The translations under genes and the position numbers were made by a program. Under the pieces are notes generated by a model, which saw only the letters and a program-made list of their open reading frames with translations, made no database searches and was not told where the DNA came from. Positions 23,756 through 35,879 of a stretch of DNA of 64,000 nt are shown piece by piece. This DNA is from Ecdyonurus torrentis (Eukaryota; Arthropoda; Insecta; Ephemeroptera; Heptageniidae): positions 5,088,436 through 5,152,435 of the forward strand of contig OX439127.1 of assembly GCA_949318235.1 (NCBI GenBank), given 5' to 3'. Position 1 is the stretch's first letter. Every line of letters begins with the position of its first letter.

Positions 23756-24065
23756 ATAATCGCACCAACCGACAAGATCCAAAGGAGTATCTTGGCTGGA
23801 TTAAAATATACGCCAAATGTAAAATAATAATACAGTTTGTATTTGGTGGGTGCTACACCCGAGCGCTTGTTGTATTGCACGAGCGTGAGAAACATTGGGA
23901 CTTGGGAGTCACACAATTTAAACACTAAAAATGTCGTTAAATCTTTGCAGCTGCAAAATTTAATTAAATTTAAAAAGAAATATTTTATTATCAACATTAA
24001 ATTTGTAGAAATTAGTTGTCATTTATTTTTCATTTTCTCAATTTACATAAAACTTTATTTAATGT
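23756..24065 (+). repeat. Hairpin module plus G-family repeat
   Basis: 23763-23810 carries ACCAACCGACAAGATCC and GTATCTTGGCTGGATT, a diverged copy of the hairpin at 46960-47005. From 23850 it matches the G family (9180-9420; 47940-48190) with CTTTGCAGCTGCAAAATTTA. Confidence 0.55.
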
Positions 24066-24269
24066 CTAATGAATGTTGTGAGATTTAAAATTAAAATTTA
24101 AAATTAAGCTAGCATTATTTAAAGAAATTTTGATACTGGAAAAACTGAAAAAAAGTGAATCCTATGTTTTGTTATCTTATCATTTATTCTGTACCGGCCA
24201 ATTCACTTAATAAAAACGAACCGTGCAAAATAAAGCAGAGGAAAATAAAGAATAAAATAATTTTCCATA

Positions 24270-24590
24270 TTAAAGGCATAGAACACCTTGAACAAAAAAC
24301 CATGTCTAAAATCTTGACATACCTAAATATTAACGTTGATTTGGCCGGAGTCATTGATTTCTCATTTATTTTCCATTCACAAAATCGTAGATACGGGTAT
24401 ATGACGTTACAGTTCACCTATTTTCATGAGCGTGAACCAGTGATCTGTGACGTCATAAACCCGCATCTGGCATTTTGTAATTGGAAAATAAATAAGAAAT
24501 CAATGGCTCCGGCCAAATCAACGATGACATTTAGGTATATATGTTAGGATATTAGACATGTTTTTTGTTCAAGGTGTTCTTCGCCTTTAA
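24270..24590. mobile_element. K-family TTAA foldback MITE, copy 1
   Basis: TTAA at both ends (24270-24273, 24587-24590), with arms TTAAAGGCATAGAACACCTT and AAGGTGTTCTTCGCCTTTAA. The inversion extends almost to the centre (TTGGCCGGAGTCATTGATTT against AAATCAATGGCTCCGGCCAA; TTCCATTCACAAAAT against ATTTTGTAATTGGAA). The TTAA target suggests piggyBac-type mobilisation. TGACGTCA at 24448-24455. A 130-codon ORF across it is a translated palindrome. Confidence 0.8.
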
Positions 24591-24614
24591 GTGTTGTCGA
24601 AGTTGTCGTAATAT

Positions 24615-24850
24615 ATATAGGGTGTTTTCATTCATGTTAAAGTCAACGCCATAAGTGAGCACTAAATAACATAGGTATGGGAAAATGACACATTTTGTTT
24701 ATTTAAAAATACATAGCAATATTTTTTTAGAGCAATGATGCAGTGAACAAGTTTGATTATGTAGGATTTCCAGTATGTGAGTAAAATAAAAAATACCAAA
24801 AACAACTTACTTTGGAAAGAAATTAGTGAAACCCCACGTTTGTCCGCAGT
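24615..24850 (-). mobile_element. M1 MITE, partial, reverse orientation
   Basis: TATAGGGTGTTTTCATTCAT start then GTTAAAGTCAACGCCATAAG, GTATGGGAAAATGACACATT; the far end is degraded. Confidence 0.65.
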
Positions 24851-24938
24851 TTTTAATAATATAGCAAGTTTAGTTTTTATTTTATATTTTATCTGTCTGT
24901 AGCGAGTTGTGACATTTTTGTTTTCATGAGAGAGAGAA

Positions 24939-24975
<37 letters not shown>

Positions 24976-25012
24976 CAGGCAAGTATAATACTAAAAACTC
25001 AGCCATAATAAA
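24851..25012 (+). repeat. H-family repeat with internal (GA)n
   Basis: Resembles 35880-36050: GCAGTTTTnATAATA, AGCAAGTTTAGT, TAGCGAG with TTGTGACA, TTTTCATGAGA then (GA)n (24931-24972) and ACCAGGCAAGTA. Confidence 0.55.
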
Positions 25013-25038
25013 TAAATAAATAACAATAACAATAAAAA

Positions 25039-25433
25039 AAGAAGAAAAGAAAAGAAAAGAAAAGAAAAGAAAAGAAAAGAAAAGAAAAGAAAAGAAAAGA
25101 AAAGAAAAGAAAAGAAAAGAAAAGAAAAGAAAAGAAAAGAAAAGAAAAGAAAAGAAAAGAAAAGAAAAGAAAAGAAAAGAAAAGAAAAGAAAAGAAAAGA
25201 AAAGAAAAGAAAAGAAAAGAAAAGAAAAGAAAAGAAAAGAAAAGAAAAGAAAAGAAAAGAAAAGAAAAGAAAAGAAAAGAAAAGAAAAGAAAAGAAAAGA
25301 AAAGAAAAGAAAAGAAAAGAAAAGAAAAGAAAAGAAAAGAAAAGAAAAGAAAAGAAAAGAAAAGAAAAGAAAAGAAAAGAAAAGAAAAGAAAAGAAAAGA
25401 AAAGAAAAGAAAAGAAAAGAAAAGAAAAGAAAA
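25039..25433. repeat. (GAAAA)n pentanucleotide array
   Basis: About 79 nearly perfect units of the pentamer, all purine on the plus strand. The 186-codon minus-strand ORF here is the repeat's translation. Confidence 0.97.
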
Positions 25434-26053
25434 TAATGGCAGCTATCGGTGCAGACGTATAATGAGAAGCGCGGAACCTCGAATTCAACATTTTGCTTTT
25501 AGGGAGATTTTTATTTTTTGTTTTGTTGAGAAAACTGCACCGATTTTGCAAGAATTAAAATATATTTAAATGAGGGATGTTTTACGCCAATATATATAAA
25601 AGAAAGAAAGATGCAATGTAATTATTAGAGTATTTTACCTTAACTTTATGTCATATTTATTGATTGTTATTTCCATGGACTTTTATAATTACTTTCATAA
25701 TTTAATCTGCACAACTGTCCTTCGCCTATGACTGTGGGTTTAGACGTACTGTAATCAACGTAAGCAAAAAAAAAAAAAAAAATGTCTTAAATTTAAAGTA
25801 ATGTTTTATATTATGCAAATAAAGCTGAAACTCGAAAACTACTTTTTATCTAGCATAGACATTTTCATTTTTTTAAAATTTACGTACTTAAATTACGTAC
25901 CAGATTTATTATACATTATGTAAAATTTTATTATTAATGTTTTATAAATAAGAAAATGAAGATAAATGAAAACTGATTTCTCCAATTTTAATGTTGATAG
26001 TAGGAATATATATTTTAAAAAGTAATTTAACTTTGCAGCTGCAAAGATTTATC
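25434..26053. other. AT-rich DNA, no gene
   Basis: Poly-A near 25767-25782. 26030-26050 has another TTTGCAGCTGCAAA palindrome, a short relic of family G. Confidence 0.45.
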
Positions 26054-26054
26054 G

Positions 26055-26137
<83 letters not shown>
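26054..26137. repeat. (TA)n microsatellite
   Basis: TA run of about 84 bp with one phase slip near 26080. Confidence 0.95.
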
Positions 26138-26140
<3 letters not shown>

Positions 26141-26860
26141 AGTTACAATAATTATAAAGTGCCGCTGTTTAAACACAAGCGCGCGTGTATAGCAGCCACC
26201 CACGTATGCACAACATCTCTCATTTAAATTTTTACTAAATCAATTAATTGGTTTTCTCGAAATTCTAAATAAAAAAACACATAAGCGTATAAATGTTAAA
26301 TTAGGGACAAAAGTTTAGACAGTAACTCATTACTCATTAGCATAAATGTAATTTCTTCAGCGGTAAAAAGACAATGAGAGAGAGAGAGACAGAGAGAGAC
26401 AGAGAATTTTGTGATTGCATAACAATATACTTTCACGGCTACTAGGCTCTACACATTTAAAATTATTTTACTCTAAAATTTAATTTTGAGCTAGGACCAT
26501 TTTACATACATAAATCATATGTCACTTGTTTTGCCTTACAAACTGGGGTCAGAAACTGTGAAGTAGACCGCTTTAGGAATCATTGAGGTCAGCAATTCTA
26601 GATTTACAACACAAAGTTTACTTTACAAGTTAAAATCTCAGTTTGTGGGAGTACAGAAGGGTTGTGACAAAATATGTGTATATATAACAGTCCAATCTCA
26701 TATTTAAACATTGAAACTTTTTCTTTGAAGGCTAAGTAGTTAATTTAATAACTCAGTGAACGTGTGTTATAATAAAAATAACAATAAACTATATAAAAAT
26801 ATGAACTTTTGCACAGAAATCAAAGAATTTCATTTATATATGTTTAGTTTTTAATTTTTA
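26138..26860. other. No gene seen
   Basis: AT-rich with a short GA/CAGA tract (26376-26404). Nothing recognised. Confidence 0.45.
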
Positions 26861-27245
26861 ATAGGGTTTATATTCATGTTAAAGTTAACGCAATAATGGA
26901 TCACAAAAAAAAAGCATGGAAACAATTATTTTAACAATTACTATTTAGACTTTTTTTTTAATTAATACAGAAAATTTTAAGTTCTAAAGAGGTAGCTATT
27001 TACCGCCAAAGAAATTAAGTTTATACTAACGAGTTACTACTGTTTAAACATTTGTCTAACAAGTTATATTAGTTTGTACTGAAAAGTTATACATGTATGT
27101 ATCTCAATAATTTCTTTAATTTATGTTTTCCGTGTAGGATAGGAGAATGACTCATTTTGCCATTTTAAAAATCCTGAGCAATGATGTTGTTCATAGGTTG
27201 AACTAGTTCTTCAAGTATTGATATAGCTGATTTAGCAAATATTTA

Positions 27246-27303
<58 letters not shown>

Positions 27304-27385
27304 CCTATGCTGAGCAATGATGCTCATTACTCTAGTATGGCATCCAAGCGCATTAAATATGACGCCATGCACAATACCTATAATA
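26861..27385 (-). mobile_element. M1 MITE, reverse orientation, expanded
   Basis: The right-end module (TAGGGTTTATATTCATGTTA, AAAGTTAACGC) is separated by about 180 bp of unrelated AT-rich sequence from the rest (GGAGAATGACTCATTTTGCC at 27142, TTGTCCTATGCTGAGCAATG at 27300, CAAGCGCATTAAATATGACG at 27345). A (TA)n run (27250-27299) has expanded inside it. Confidence 0.6.
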
Positions 27386-27759
27386 GCTAGAAATATTTTT
27401 TTTACAAACTACATGCAATAAATAAATTTATTAAATTTTTATTTTTCAAAGATGCAGAAAACAATATTTAATCAGAAATCAACAATTAAGAAATTTTTGC
27501 ACAACTTATTCGTTATACATCGTAATTTTAACATTTTTAAAAAAATATTTACTTTATTTTATTTGCAGCATAATAATTATGTTGTGAAGCATAACTGTTT
27601 CGCAATGCTATAAAATATCCATTTTTTTATATATATTCCGCACGGATATTATTTTACAGAAAAGTATTTACAAAAAGAAGAAAAAAAAAAGTTATTTCAT
27701 GTGAGTAAATGTAATGTTACAAAATGATAACGAAATACTTTATGTGGACATAAATGTAA
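27386..27759. other. AT-rich DNA, no gene
   Basis: No recognisable feature. Confidence 0.45.
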
Positions 27760-28022
27760 CACAAATATGACCGCCATATGTGAGCACTAAATAACATGGG
27801 TCAGTATGGGAGAATGAAACATTTTGCTAGTTTAAAAATACTAAGAAATATTGTTGAGAGTTAGGTTTTCAAGTTTCTGAGAAAAATAATAACAAAATAA
27901 CTTAACTTTTATAACAAGAAAATAGTCAAAAACCATGTTTGTCCTATTCTGAGCAATGCTTTTTTTTTTCTTCATTATGGTGTCAAAGCGCATCCAGTAT
28001 GACGTCAACATCCCATTCTATA
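27760..28022 (-). mobile_element. M1 MITE, reverse orientation
   Basis: CACTAAATAACATGGGTCAG, CAGTATGGGAGAATGA, TTGTCCTATTCTGAGCAATG, then TATGACGTCAACATCCCATT and CTATA. TGACGTCA at 28000-28007. Confidence 0.7.
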
Positions 28023-28519
28023 CAGTTTTATTTTATATACTTTTTGCGGAAGCAGTCAGTGAAAAAGAAAAGCATAATTTACATATGTTATCGTTAAGTT
28101 TAATTAGCTAGCGGTCCCGCGCCTCTGATTGGTGCTACGTCATCACCGATAGCAAGTATTTCAGTTGACACAGAGCGCAACAAAAATATCGCTATGAGTT
28201 CAACAGCCACATATTATACACTATAATATTTAATAAAATATCAAGTGACTCAAATTTTATTTCAAACTTAAGAGTAGCTATTTATAACTTTTAACTACCT
28301 TTTTGTCAATAATGCTAATTTTTACTAACTTTAATAATAATAAAAAATAAAAAAAAATAAAAATAAAAAACGGTACAAAAAGTACTTTTTTACTTATTTA
28401 TTTTGAAGAAAGCTGTTTAAAAACCAGGGTTGCGCCTGTGTTTTAACAACCCAATTGTGAAGCTAAAACTGTTAACTAATAAAATAAACACCTACCCTAT
28501 TGTTGATGTATCTCACAGC
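28023..28519. other. No gene seen
   Basis: Contains a GC-richer patch near 28108-28150 (GCGGTCCCGCGCCTCTGATT) amid AT-rich DNA. No ORF or repeat match of note. Confidence 0.4.
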
Positions 28520-28720
28520 TCAACATCGATGGTCCAATACAAGGTGGTAGCGGGTGCTCGAACTTGGTCATCGCTGGCCCATCACTTGTTTCTCCGTCAT
28601 TTCAATGAACCACCTTGCCCAATGTAACAATATTAAACATATTCTTACATTGGTGAAGTTAGCCAGAGAAATGAGAGCAGGTAACAAGTGATGGGACAGC
28701 GTGTTCAACAAGACCGCGGG
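28520..28720. repeat. Imperfect inverted repeat
   Basis: TTGGTCATCGCTGGCCCATC followed by ACTTGTT (28565-28592) pairs with AACAAGTGATGGGACAGCGT followed by GTTCAA (28685-28712), and CATTTC...TTACATTGG parts pair further inside. A 65-codon ORF (28430-28627) overlaps the left arm; there is no independent coding evidence. Confidence 0.5.
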
Positions 28721-29019
28721 AAGGTGTCGAGCTTCTTGTTAGGGAGGGTGGGAAGTAAGGAATAAGGGTGGTAGGAGGGGGGTACACAACTAGTATCTAA
28801 CACATTTCAAGTTCACATTATAATATGAACACAATATTAGGAGAGTACTTTATCGTAAAACACTCGTAGATTTCATAAAATTACAAAGATAAGCAGAAGA
28901 TTTGCACATTTTCAGACTTAACTTAATCTTAACATATAAAGACGAAGTACATATATATAAAAACTTATAATCTAAGAGACGTGGATTCGTATTACCTCAC
29001 ACTAGAGAGATTTGTTAGC

Positions 29020-29270
29020 ACACACGTGCTCAAGAGAAGCTCAAGTAGTTTGCCATGTCTGGCAAAACCTAAATCTAGTGAGCACCCAGGAAAACATGTG
29101 GAGAGCGAGCGGCGATAAGAGAGTGCTCGTCTCTCTCTCATGTTTCCTGGAGAACTGAAGATGCAGCACAGCTTGGCTGCCGTCTTGCTACGGCCTCCGG
29201 TGCCTGTGGTGCGCAGTTTGTAGTGCGCAAGACAATACATAGCAAAATAGAGAGGACACACATTTTTAAA
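29020..29270. repeat. GC-richer block with internal hairpin
   Basis: CCAGGAAAACATGTGGAGAG (29086-29105) is mirrored by CTCTCTCATGTTTCCTGG (29134-29151). The 89-codon minus-strand ORF (28992-29261) spans this hairpin and shows no recognisable domain. I see no splice signals or homology that would make it a gene. Confidence 0.45.
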
Positions 29271-29464
29271 TTATGCTAATTTTGCTATATAGTGCTCGTC
29301 TCATGGTGATTAAAAAATGCGCTTTTCTGGCGCAGTCTAATAATGATGTTCCCTTAATCGAAAAAATGCGCACTTTTATCTAAAAAGCATACGATGATCG
29401 TGAAATGGTCATTTTTTTTTATGTGATTTTGAGCAAAAGAAGAAAGGGCTTTGCGGACATCACT

Positions 29465-29600
29465 AACGTAGAACGTGACTGACTTTGACCGGAAATCGCT
29501 GAAAGAAGAACTATTTTTTCACAATAATTATTTGTTCTTTATTTATTTCCAACAAAACAGACACTATATTTTTCATATAATATCGATTTTGTTTTGTTCC
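29465..29600 (+). repeat. J-family dispersed repeat
   Basis: ACGTAGAACGTGACTGACTT with TGACCGGAAATCGCT, TTTTCACAATAATTATTTGT and TTTATTTCCAACAAAACA match 13049-13150. Confidence 0.65.
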
Positions 29601-29844
29601 ATAAAAGATTTAATCAAATTTTTAATTTAAAAAAGTTTCGTATTTGACTAAAATTTGCCACTTAAATTTGAATTTCCAGATTTACATGTTATCTTTAAAG
29701 TGGAATAACTTAAACATTTGATCGTGTTTTTCCATGTTACACGTAACTAAACTTTTTAGTAACACAATATCATTTCTTTGTGTTCATATTACAATTCACA
29801 GCCGTCTAGTTTGCGAGATATCAGTCGGTCACCTACCCCTGTTA

Positions 29845-29905
29845 TTCATTACTCCAGTATCGCATCAAAGCGCATTTAGTTTGACGTCATTCACATACAC
29901 GCTAC
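29845..29905 (-). mobile_element. M1 MITE, 5'-end fragment
   Basis: TTATTCATTACTCCAGTATC, CAAAGCGCATTTAGTTTGAC and CATACACGC remain. TGACGTCA at 29882-29889. Confidence 0.6.
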
Positions 29906-30372
29906 ATACATCAATATCTATGGCAAAAATAAATATCTCGAAAGTCAAAACGAGGAAAAGAGCGTCTGCTTTACAGAGCTATGACGAGGGGGGCGTGAGG
30001 GTGATAAGAAAATTATGTTCAAAAGATTTATAATCTTAAATTGTGCTAAATCTTTCAACGTTTCTTACAAGTAATAAAGAGTGATAACGACACAAATTCA
30101 TATATTTATGACGTCTTGCGTACAGCCTATAGTCTATACAAAGAAACATTAATAAATATAACGAACTAATATAGGGAGTTTCACAATGATAATACTAGAA
30201 ATAAAAATAAAGTTATAACAACCAATTATTATCCAATATTAATGGAGGGAAGTCCTTATTATCAAAATACAAAATTGTTTTTATTTTATTATGATTACTT
30301 TTTTATTCCACTTTGCTTAGAGGTGTAAAATTTAAAATTCAAGAGAAAATTTAAGAGAAAAACAAAAAAAAA
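29906..30372. other. No gene seen
   Basis: A 99-codon ORF (29734-30033) runs across the MITE fragment and has no motif. 30105-30133 looks like another small M1 end (ATGACGTCTTGCGTACAGCC then TATA). Confidence 0.4.
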
Positions 30373-30641
30373 ATTAAGAGAAAAACATAAGCATTTATAA
30401 CACAAAACACTTGATGGGATTTACATAAATAGCTTTAGTTTGTCTCAAAACCCAATAATAGCCCCGTCATAAACATGAATTTTCACGCAAATTGCATACT
30501 TTACAGTATTTTCACGCTCTCTCGTGAGGCTACACTAACATTTTGACAAAAATTGTCATTAGTTTTGAAGATCCCATTTCGTGTTTATTCATTAAAAAGC
30601 TCATGTTGTTGTATGTGGTCTATGGCTTTAAGTATCACTTG
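30373..30641 (+). mobile_element. F-family TTAA MITE, right 80%
   Basis: ATAAGCATTTATAACACAAA, AACACTTGATGGGATTTACA, TTCACGCAAATTGCATACTT, and GTGGTCTATGGCTTTAA ending in TTAA at 30638-30641. The left end runs into an A-rich tract. Confidence 0.7.
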
Positions 30642-31378
30642 TGCAATAATGACATAAATGCAGCATAAATTACGTAATTTATATCCGTACATAGGGGAAA
30701 CATCTTTGTTCCTCATTTGTCACATAAATAAAAGTTGATTTTGACTGTAAACTGTAAGCAATGTTCTAAATAAAAAAACACAACATTTTCCTATGCTGGC
30801 CTGTGTATTCCTGACTAACAAAACGGGAGTCTTAAATATGAGTGGATCCCAATGTCCCTTACATGTCTTCTTGGCTGATTTTTTAGACACGCTGTTTTAA
30901 ATTTCCCTCTCCAGGGAACACTGCGATACATTTGGGGGCTATTTAAACTATTATGATAAGGATTGATAAGGCTGACTAAAGGTCAGAAACGATATAATGT
31001 ATGACGTAAACAGAGATAACCACTCGGAATTATTGCACTCAGGTGACAACAAGACCTCAAACCTGTGGGAAAAAAAAACTTTGTATATTTCTTTTGCAGT
31101 AATAATTTTGTAGATTTTTGTACACTCAGTCTGATTTAAACCTAGGATTATGAGTGTGGTTTCATGTGCATTTATTCTATGTATTTTTATTTTTGTTTTC
31201 CATTATTTTAACCTAGGGGAGAGAAGGCCGATGTCTTGATTGTACTGTGCCCAACTATATTGTGCTTGTATTGTGTTTTTTGAAATAAATCCTTTTCTGA
31301 ATGTGAATCTATTAGTAATAGTCAGGTAATAGTAGTTTTGGCTGCCAATCGCGTCGCTAGAGTGTAAAAGCTTCAATC
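30642..31378. other. No gene seen; possible 3' end signal
   Basis: AT-rich with a block resembling 23340-23420. TTTTGAAATAAATCC near 31281 contains AATAAA and could be a relic polyadenylation signal. No coding block identified. Confidence 0.4.
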
Positions 31379-31633
31379 ATGCTTGTCTACACATTTATAC
31401 AGAGAGTCGGAAGACATTTAAGGGACATTGAAAGGAACATCGAGTGGAGCCGGTGTCAAGATAGCGCCTGCATTACGTTGAAGTATGCAAACTGCTCCGT
31501 ATATGTAAGCAACAGGTTGCATAACTTGCAGGATACCAAACTTTTAGGTGACGTCAGCGCGGCTTGGAAACAAGTTTGGTTTGAAATAAATGGCGAGATG
31601 TTGAAGATGTTGATATCTGTTACCAATGCTTGA
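31379..31633 (+). CDS. Hypothetical 84-codon ORF
   Basis: Begins ATGCTTGTCTACACATTTAT and ends TGA. GC content is clearly higher than in the flanks, and codons such as GTC, AGC, GAC and GGT are used more than in random AT-rich ORFs nearby. The protein is mostly polar, with no signal peptide, membrane segment or motif I recognise. An AATAAA lies about 80 bp after the stop (31713). It could be a small intronless gene, a lone exon, or part of an old transposable element; TGACGTCA at 31549-31556 within it hints at the last, since that motif travels with MITEs here. No function is proposed. Confidence 0.3.
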   Translation: MLVYTFIQRVGRHLRDIERNIEWSRCQDSACITLKYANCSVYVSNRLHNLQDTKLLGDVSAAWKQVWFEINGEMLKMLISVTNA

Positions 31634-32549
31634 CAAACTAACTGCAGTACGACAGATCAGCCTCCACTTCAAGTTGCACAGTTCGTCATTCTTGCCTCAC
31701 AACACGTACCGCAAATAAATATAATCAACATTTGTCAAGCTGCAAAATATTGAACAAGAGGAAGGCGCTGAGTGCTAATAGTAATAATAATTAACGGCTT
31801 TTATTAGGTTAAATCAGGCTACAGAACCTCTCGATTTAACCCAACTGTTCAACAGTACAGTCAGGCACAATTTTAAATCAGTAGAAACACAAATTTCATG
31901 ATGTTTATAATTTTTTTTCTTATTAAATAATATATTTTTTAAATAATCCATGTTGATAAATTTTATTTTTCATGGTTTAACACTTCAAAAATATTTAAAA
32001 AAAACTTTATTATATATATAATTAATTCTTCATTTAAAATTTTCATCATTTTGATAAATTTTAATTGGAAATACATTCTTTAAAAATGAAATTTGTTGAT
32101 AAATTTTAATTGATAATAACTTTGTTTTATAATTAATAATAATATAATTTTTTATAGTGTTAGGCGTGACAAGTGTGTGGCTTACACCAAGTATGATTTT
32201 AATTATTATTTAATTAATAAATAATAATGATTTATGGAGCACCAAGAAAATTGAACACATAAATAACAATCAAATGTCAAACATTGAAGCATTTGCTCAA
32301 AATGATAATTATTGGGTCACGTTAACTATCCATTAATAAAAAATATTATATAAAATAGCAAAAACTTAATAATACAAATATAACGTAACTTTACATGTTT
32401 TAGAAATATAGACGCTTAACATTGTGTAGTGCTCTAGCCTAGCTAATATATATCGCACTATATTTGTGCTTTATTTTAGTCTCACAATATCCAAGAGGCT
32501 ATTTTTTATCATAAATTTTACATATAATATAAAATCCTCTATATATCGA
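31634..32549. other. AT-rich DNA, no gene
   Basis: No feature recognised; short repeated TTGATAAATTTTAATTG phrases (about 31950-32115) are simple AT-rich duplications. Confidence 0.45.
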
Positions 32550-33362
<813 letters not shown>

Positions 33363-33711
33363 GTTCTTTTTTTGTCTAGATTTGACACTTAAATGGTATT
33401 AATTTCTCTACACATAAATTTCTCTATCATAAATTACCTAAAACAATGTTTGGTGCTGTGAAGATTATTTATTAATTGGCTCGTCTCCAATATTTACAAT
33501 TTGTGTAAATATAAGATAGCTACGTATATATTTAAAAAAACTGTGGATTGAGTATTTTTATTAACTTATATAAGTGACAATTATGCGTTGTTGTGTGTTA
33601 TTTTTATCATCAAATTAAGCAGCGAGTGAAATCCCAGTGTCTTATAGAAGGTACGACAGCAAAAAAAATTTTATCATCATGTCATTTCACTTGATATTCA
33701 AATTGTCAAGC
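33363..33711. other. AT-rich DNA, no gene
   Basis: No feature recognised. Confidence 0.45.
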
Positions 33712-33857
33712 ATATATCGTCACCTCAGAATAAGAATGTCGTATCTGCAAAAAAAAAGTGATGCAATTCTGAGCCTTATTTGTTATCAAAATAAGGCTTA
33801 GAATTGCATCAAATTTTTGTGCAGATACGACATTCTTATTCTGAAGTGACGATATAT
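33712..33857. repeat. 146-bp near-perfect palindrome
   Basis: ATATATCGTCAC at 33712-33723 pairs with GTGACGATATAT at 33846-33857. The arms continue inward (CAGAATAAGAATGTCGTATC against GATACGACATTCTTATTCTG; GATGCAATTCTGAGCCTTAT against ATAAGGCTTAGAATTGCATC) to a short loop near TTTGTTATCAAA. This is either a compact foldback MITE or the DNA of a small-RNA hairpin; no second copy is seen in the window. Confidence 0.85.
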
Positions 33858-34578
33858 CCTATAGTATATGTTGCAAGCATCATCAATCAGTTGTAAATAT
33901 AAGTGAAGTTATGACTAGCTGTCTGACGTCATATTGCTGTCAACAATTTTACCCCAGGTGACCGAGCGCTAAGGTATAGGTTATATATTTTAATAAAATA
34001 CATGATTTTAGGCCACTGAGCTGAATAGAGACATAGAAACAGAGAACGTGCTTCCTCGGTTCCTCTTATTATTTTTTTATTTTGCGAAATATGTTGCCAC
34101 ATTTTGGTTAGATGCTTTAATGCAACCGAACCCTTTCATTAAATATTTGTATTTATTTATTACTATCAATTTAACGTAATAAAATATAATTAGAAAAAAA
34201 AAACTAAATTTGATATTTTATTTTATTAATTTATAAAGTTTTCTAGGACATAAAGATATACATTTTTATGTTATATGGCCAAGTGTTAACGAAATTTTAA
34301 GAGAGAGAGAGAGAGAGAGATTTTCTTGCCAAATATACACTATAGATACGATATTAATACTTTACTGTTCACTTTTAAACAAAACCCATAAGATAACATA
34401 GAAATGAAGTTCATTGCAAAGGCTCAAGGTCCATATGGACCTATGGCAAAGGTTATAGGCCGAGGCTCGCTGGGTGAATTAGGCAGTCACAGTATTATAT
34501 AATTAATTAATATTAATTATCAATATTTTGTATACAAAAATACAATAATTAATATAATATAGGGTGTGCTTGCATGAC
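33858..34578. other. No gene seen
   Basis: AT-rich; TGACGTCA at 33924-33931; short (GA)n at 34302-34320. Nothing else recognised. Confidence 0.4.
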
Positions 34579-35363
34579 TTAAAGTAGTTTGAACGAGGTT
34601 GTTAACAGCTGATTTTAAATTTATTTGAAGTTTGGCGCTCACTTGAATTTAATTTCATCATTAAAAACTTTGCAATAAACGAATCTCGATCCGCTGACCC
34701 TCGTCATGTAAAAGCAGCGCTCTACCAACTGTGCTATCTCAAGGCACTAAGAGATATTCCAGCAAATCATATATATATTGCTTTTGTAACTATTTTCTAA
34801 TCAAACACTTTTCTCGCTTTTCAGTGCATATATTAATTAATTATAATGAAGTTAATACATATTAAGTACATTACAAGAGTTTTATTAACGTTTATGAGCT
34901 CAATTGACGTTTATATCTCGTTTCTCCCGCGATCGCCCGCGATCGCCATGATTCGGCGCCTCTAGTGGCCGATTTCCGAACTATATAAAAATTACTGGTT
35001 GACAAAAAATTCTCATTTTCAGCTCTTTTAGTCACAAAGTTCTCAGTGCGTTTCGAACCAAATTTAGTTTAATGCTTTTAAAAGTTTCTTTGTTTATCAA
35101 AGAGCTTATTTATCTGTTTTTGAGTCCATTTAAATACACTTTCGCAGAAATATGAATGATCTACTGTGGAAGGATCCTGGCTTTTTCAGCCATTAACCAA
35201 TGTTGTATGAAAAAAATGCTCGACTTTGCGGCTATTTTTTTATTTGCGTTTCGAACTAAATGTATTTTTTATTACATCAATAGGAGCATAGAGAAATAAG
35301 GAATCTATAGGTAGCACTAAAACGGCGTTTAAATAATATCAAAACTCGTTCAAACTACTTTAA
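34579..35363. mobile_element. TTAA-target MITE (785 bp) with tRNA-like insert
   Basis: TTAAAGTAGTTTGAACGAG at 34579-34597 is matched by its exact reverse complement at 35345-35363, so TTAA lies at both ends, as in piggyBac-type elements. No transposase ORF. It includes a tRNA-like sequence (34680-34746, minus), paired GCGATCGCCCGCGATCGCC near 34930, and TGCGTTTCGAAC(C/T)AAAT twice (35047 and 35249). Confidence 0.75.
34680..34746 (-). other. tRNA-like relic
   Basis: On the minus strand, TAGCACAGTTGGTAGAGCGC is a good box A/D-arm and GGATCGAGATTC a weak box B (consensus GGTTCGANNCC). The anticodon stem does not pair, so it is a decayed tRNA or a tRNA-derived SINE head rather than a functional tRNA gene. 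Confidence 0.5.
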
Positions 35364-35454
35364 TACTACTACTTCGTCCTTGGTACTTCTTTTCTTTTTT
35401 TTTTTTTTCTGAAATTGGTTATTTTTGTGTTATTATTGTTTTTCTTACCTACTT

Positions 35455-35615
35455 TAGATACTTATAATTGAACCTATCAACAGCATCAATGCTTTCAAAA
35501 ATATTGCTTATTATTTTAAAATAGTAAAATGAGTCACTTCCCTATGCGACCCATGTTATTGAGTGTTCCGTTCCAACATGGCATCGACTTCAACATGAAT
35601 GGATACACTCTATAT
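35455..35615 (+). mobile_element. M1 MITE, 3' half
   Basis: ACAGCATCAATGCTTTCAAA, AAAATGAGTCACTTCCCTAT, CCAACATGGCATCGACTTCA and ATGAATGGATACACTCTATA. Confidence 0.7.
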
Positions 35616-35879
35616 TGAAAATTTCAAGGTGTCAAAACCTCAAGGGGCCAGTCGGCAATTTACTAACTTAATCCTATACAGAATTATAATCCGTACCTGA
35701 CTTTGCTAACCAAAACTAATATTTAATATTTTAACTATAGCGAAACTATAGTACATCAAAATCACATATAAATTACGCAGCAATGATACGTCACAAAGAA
35801 TATGATGTCTCTTACAAAGATGATGTCACTATAACTTATGACGTCAGCTTACTTTGGTATATAATACAAAAATATTTAT

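Noticed and set aside
24991..25551. 186-codon Phe/Ser/Leu-rich ORF
   Set aside because: Translated (GAAAA)n array.
28992..29261. 89-codon minus-strand ORF in GC-richer DNA
   Set aside because: It spans an internal hairpin, has no recognisable motif, and no splice or start context supports it.
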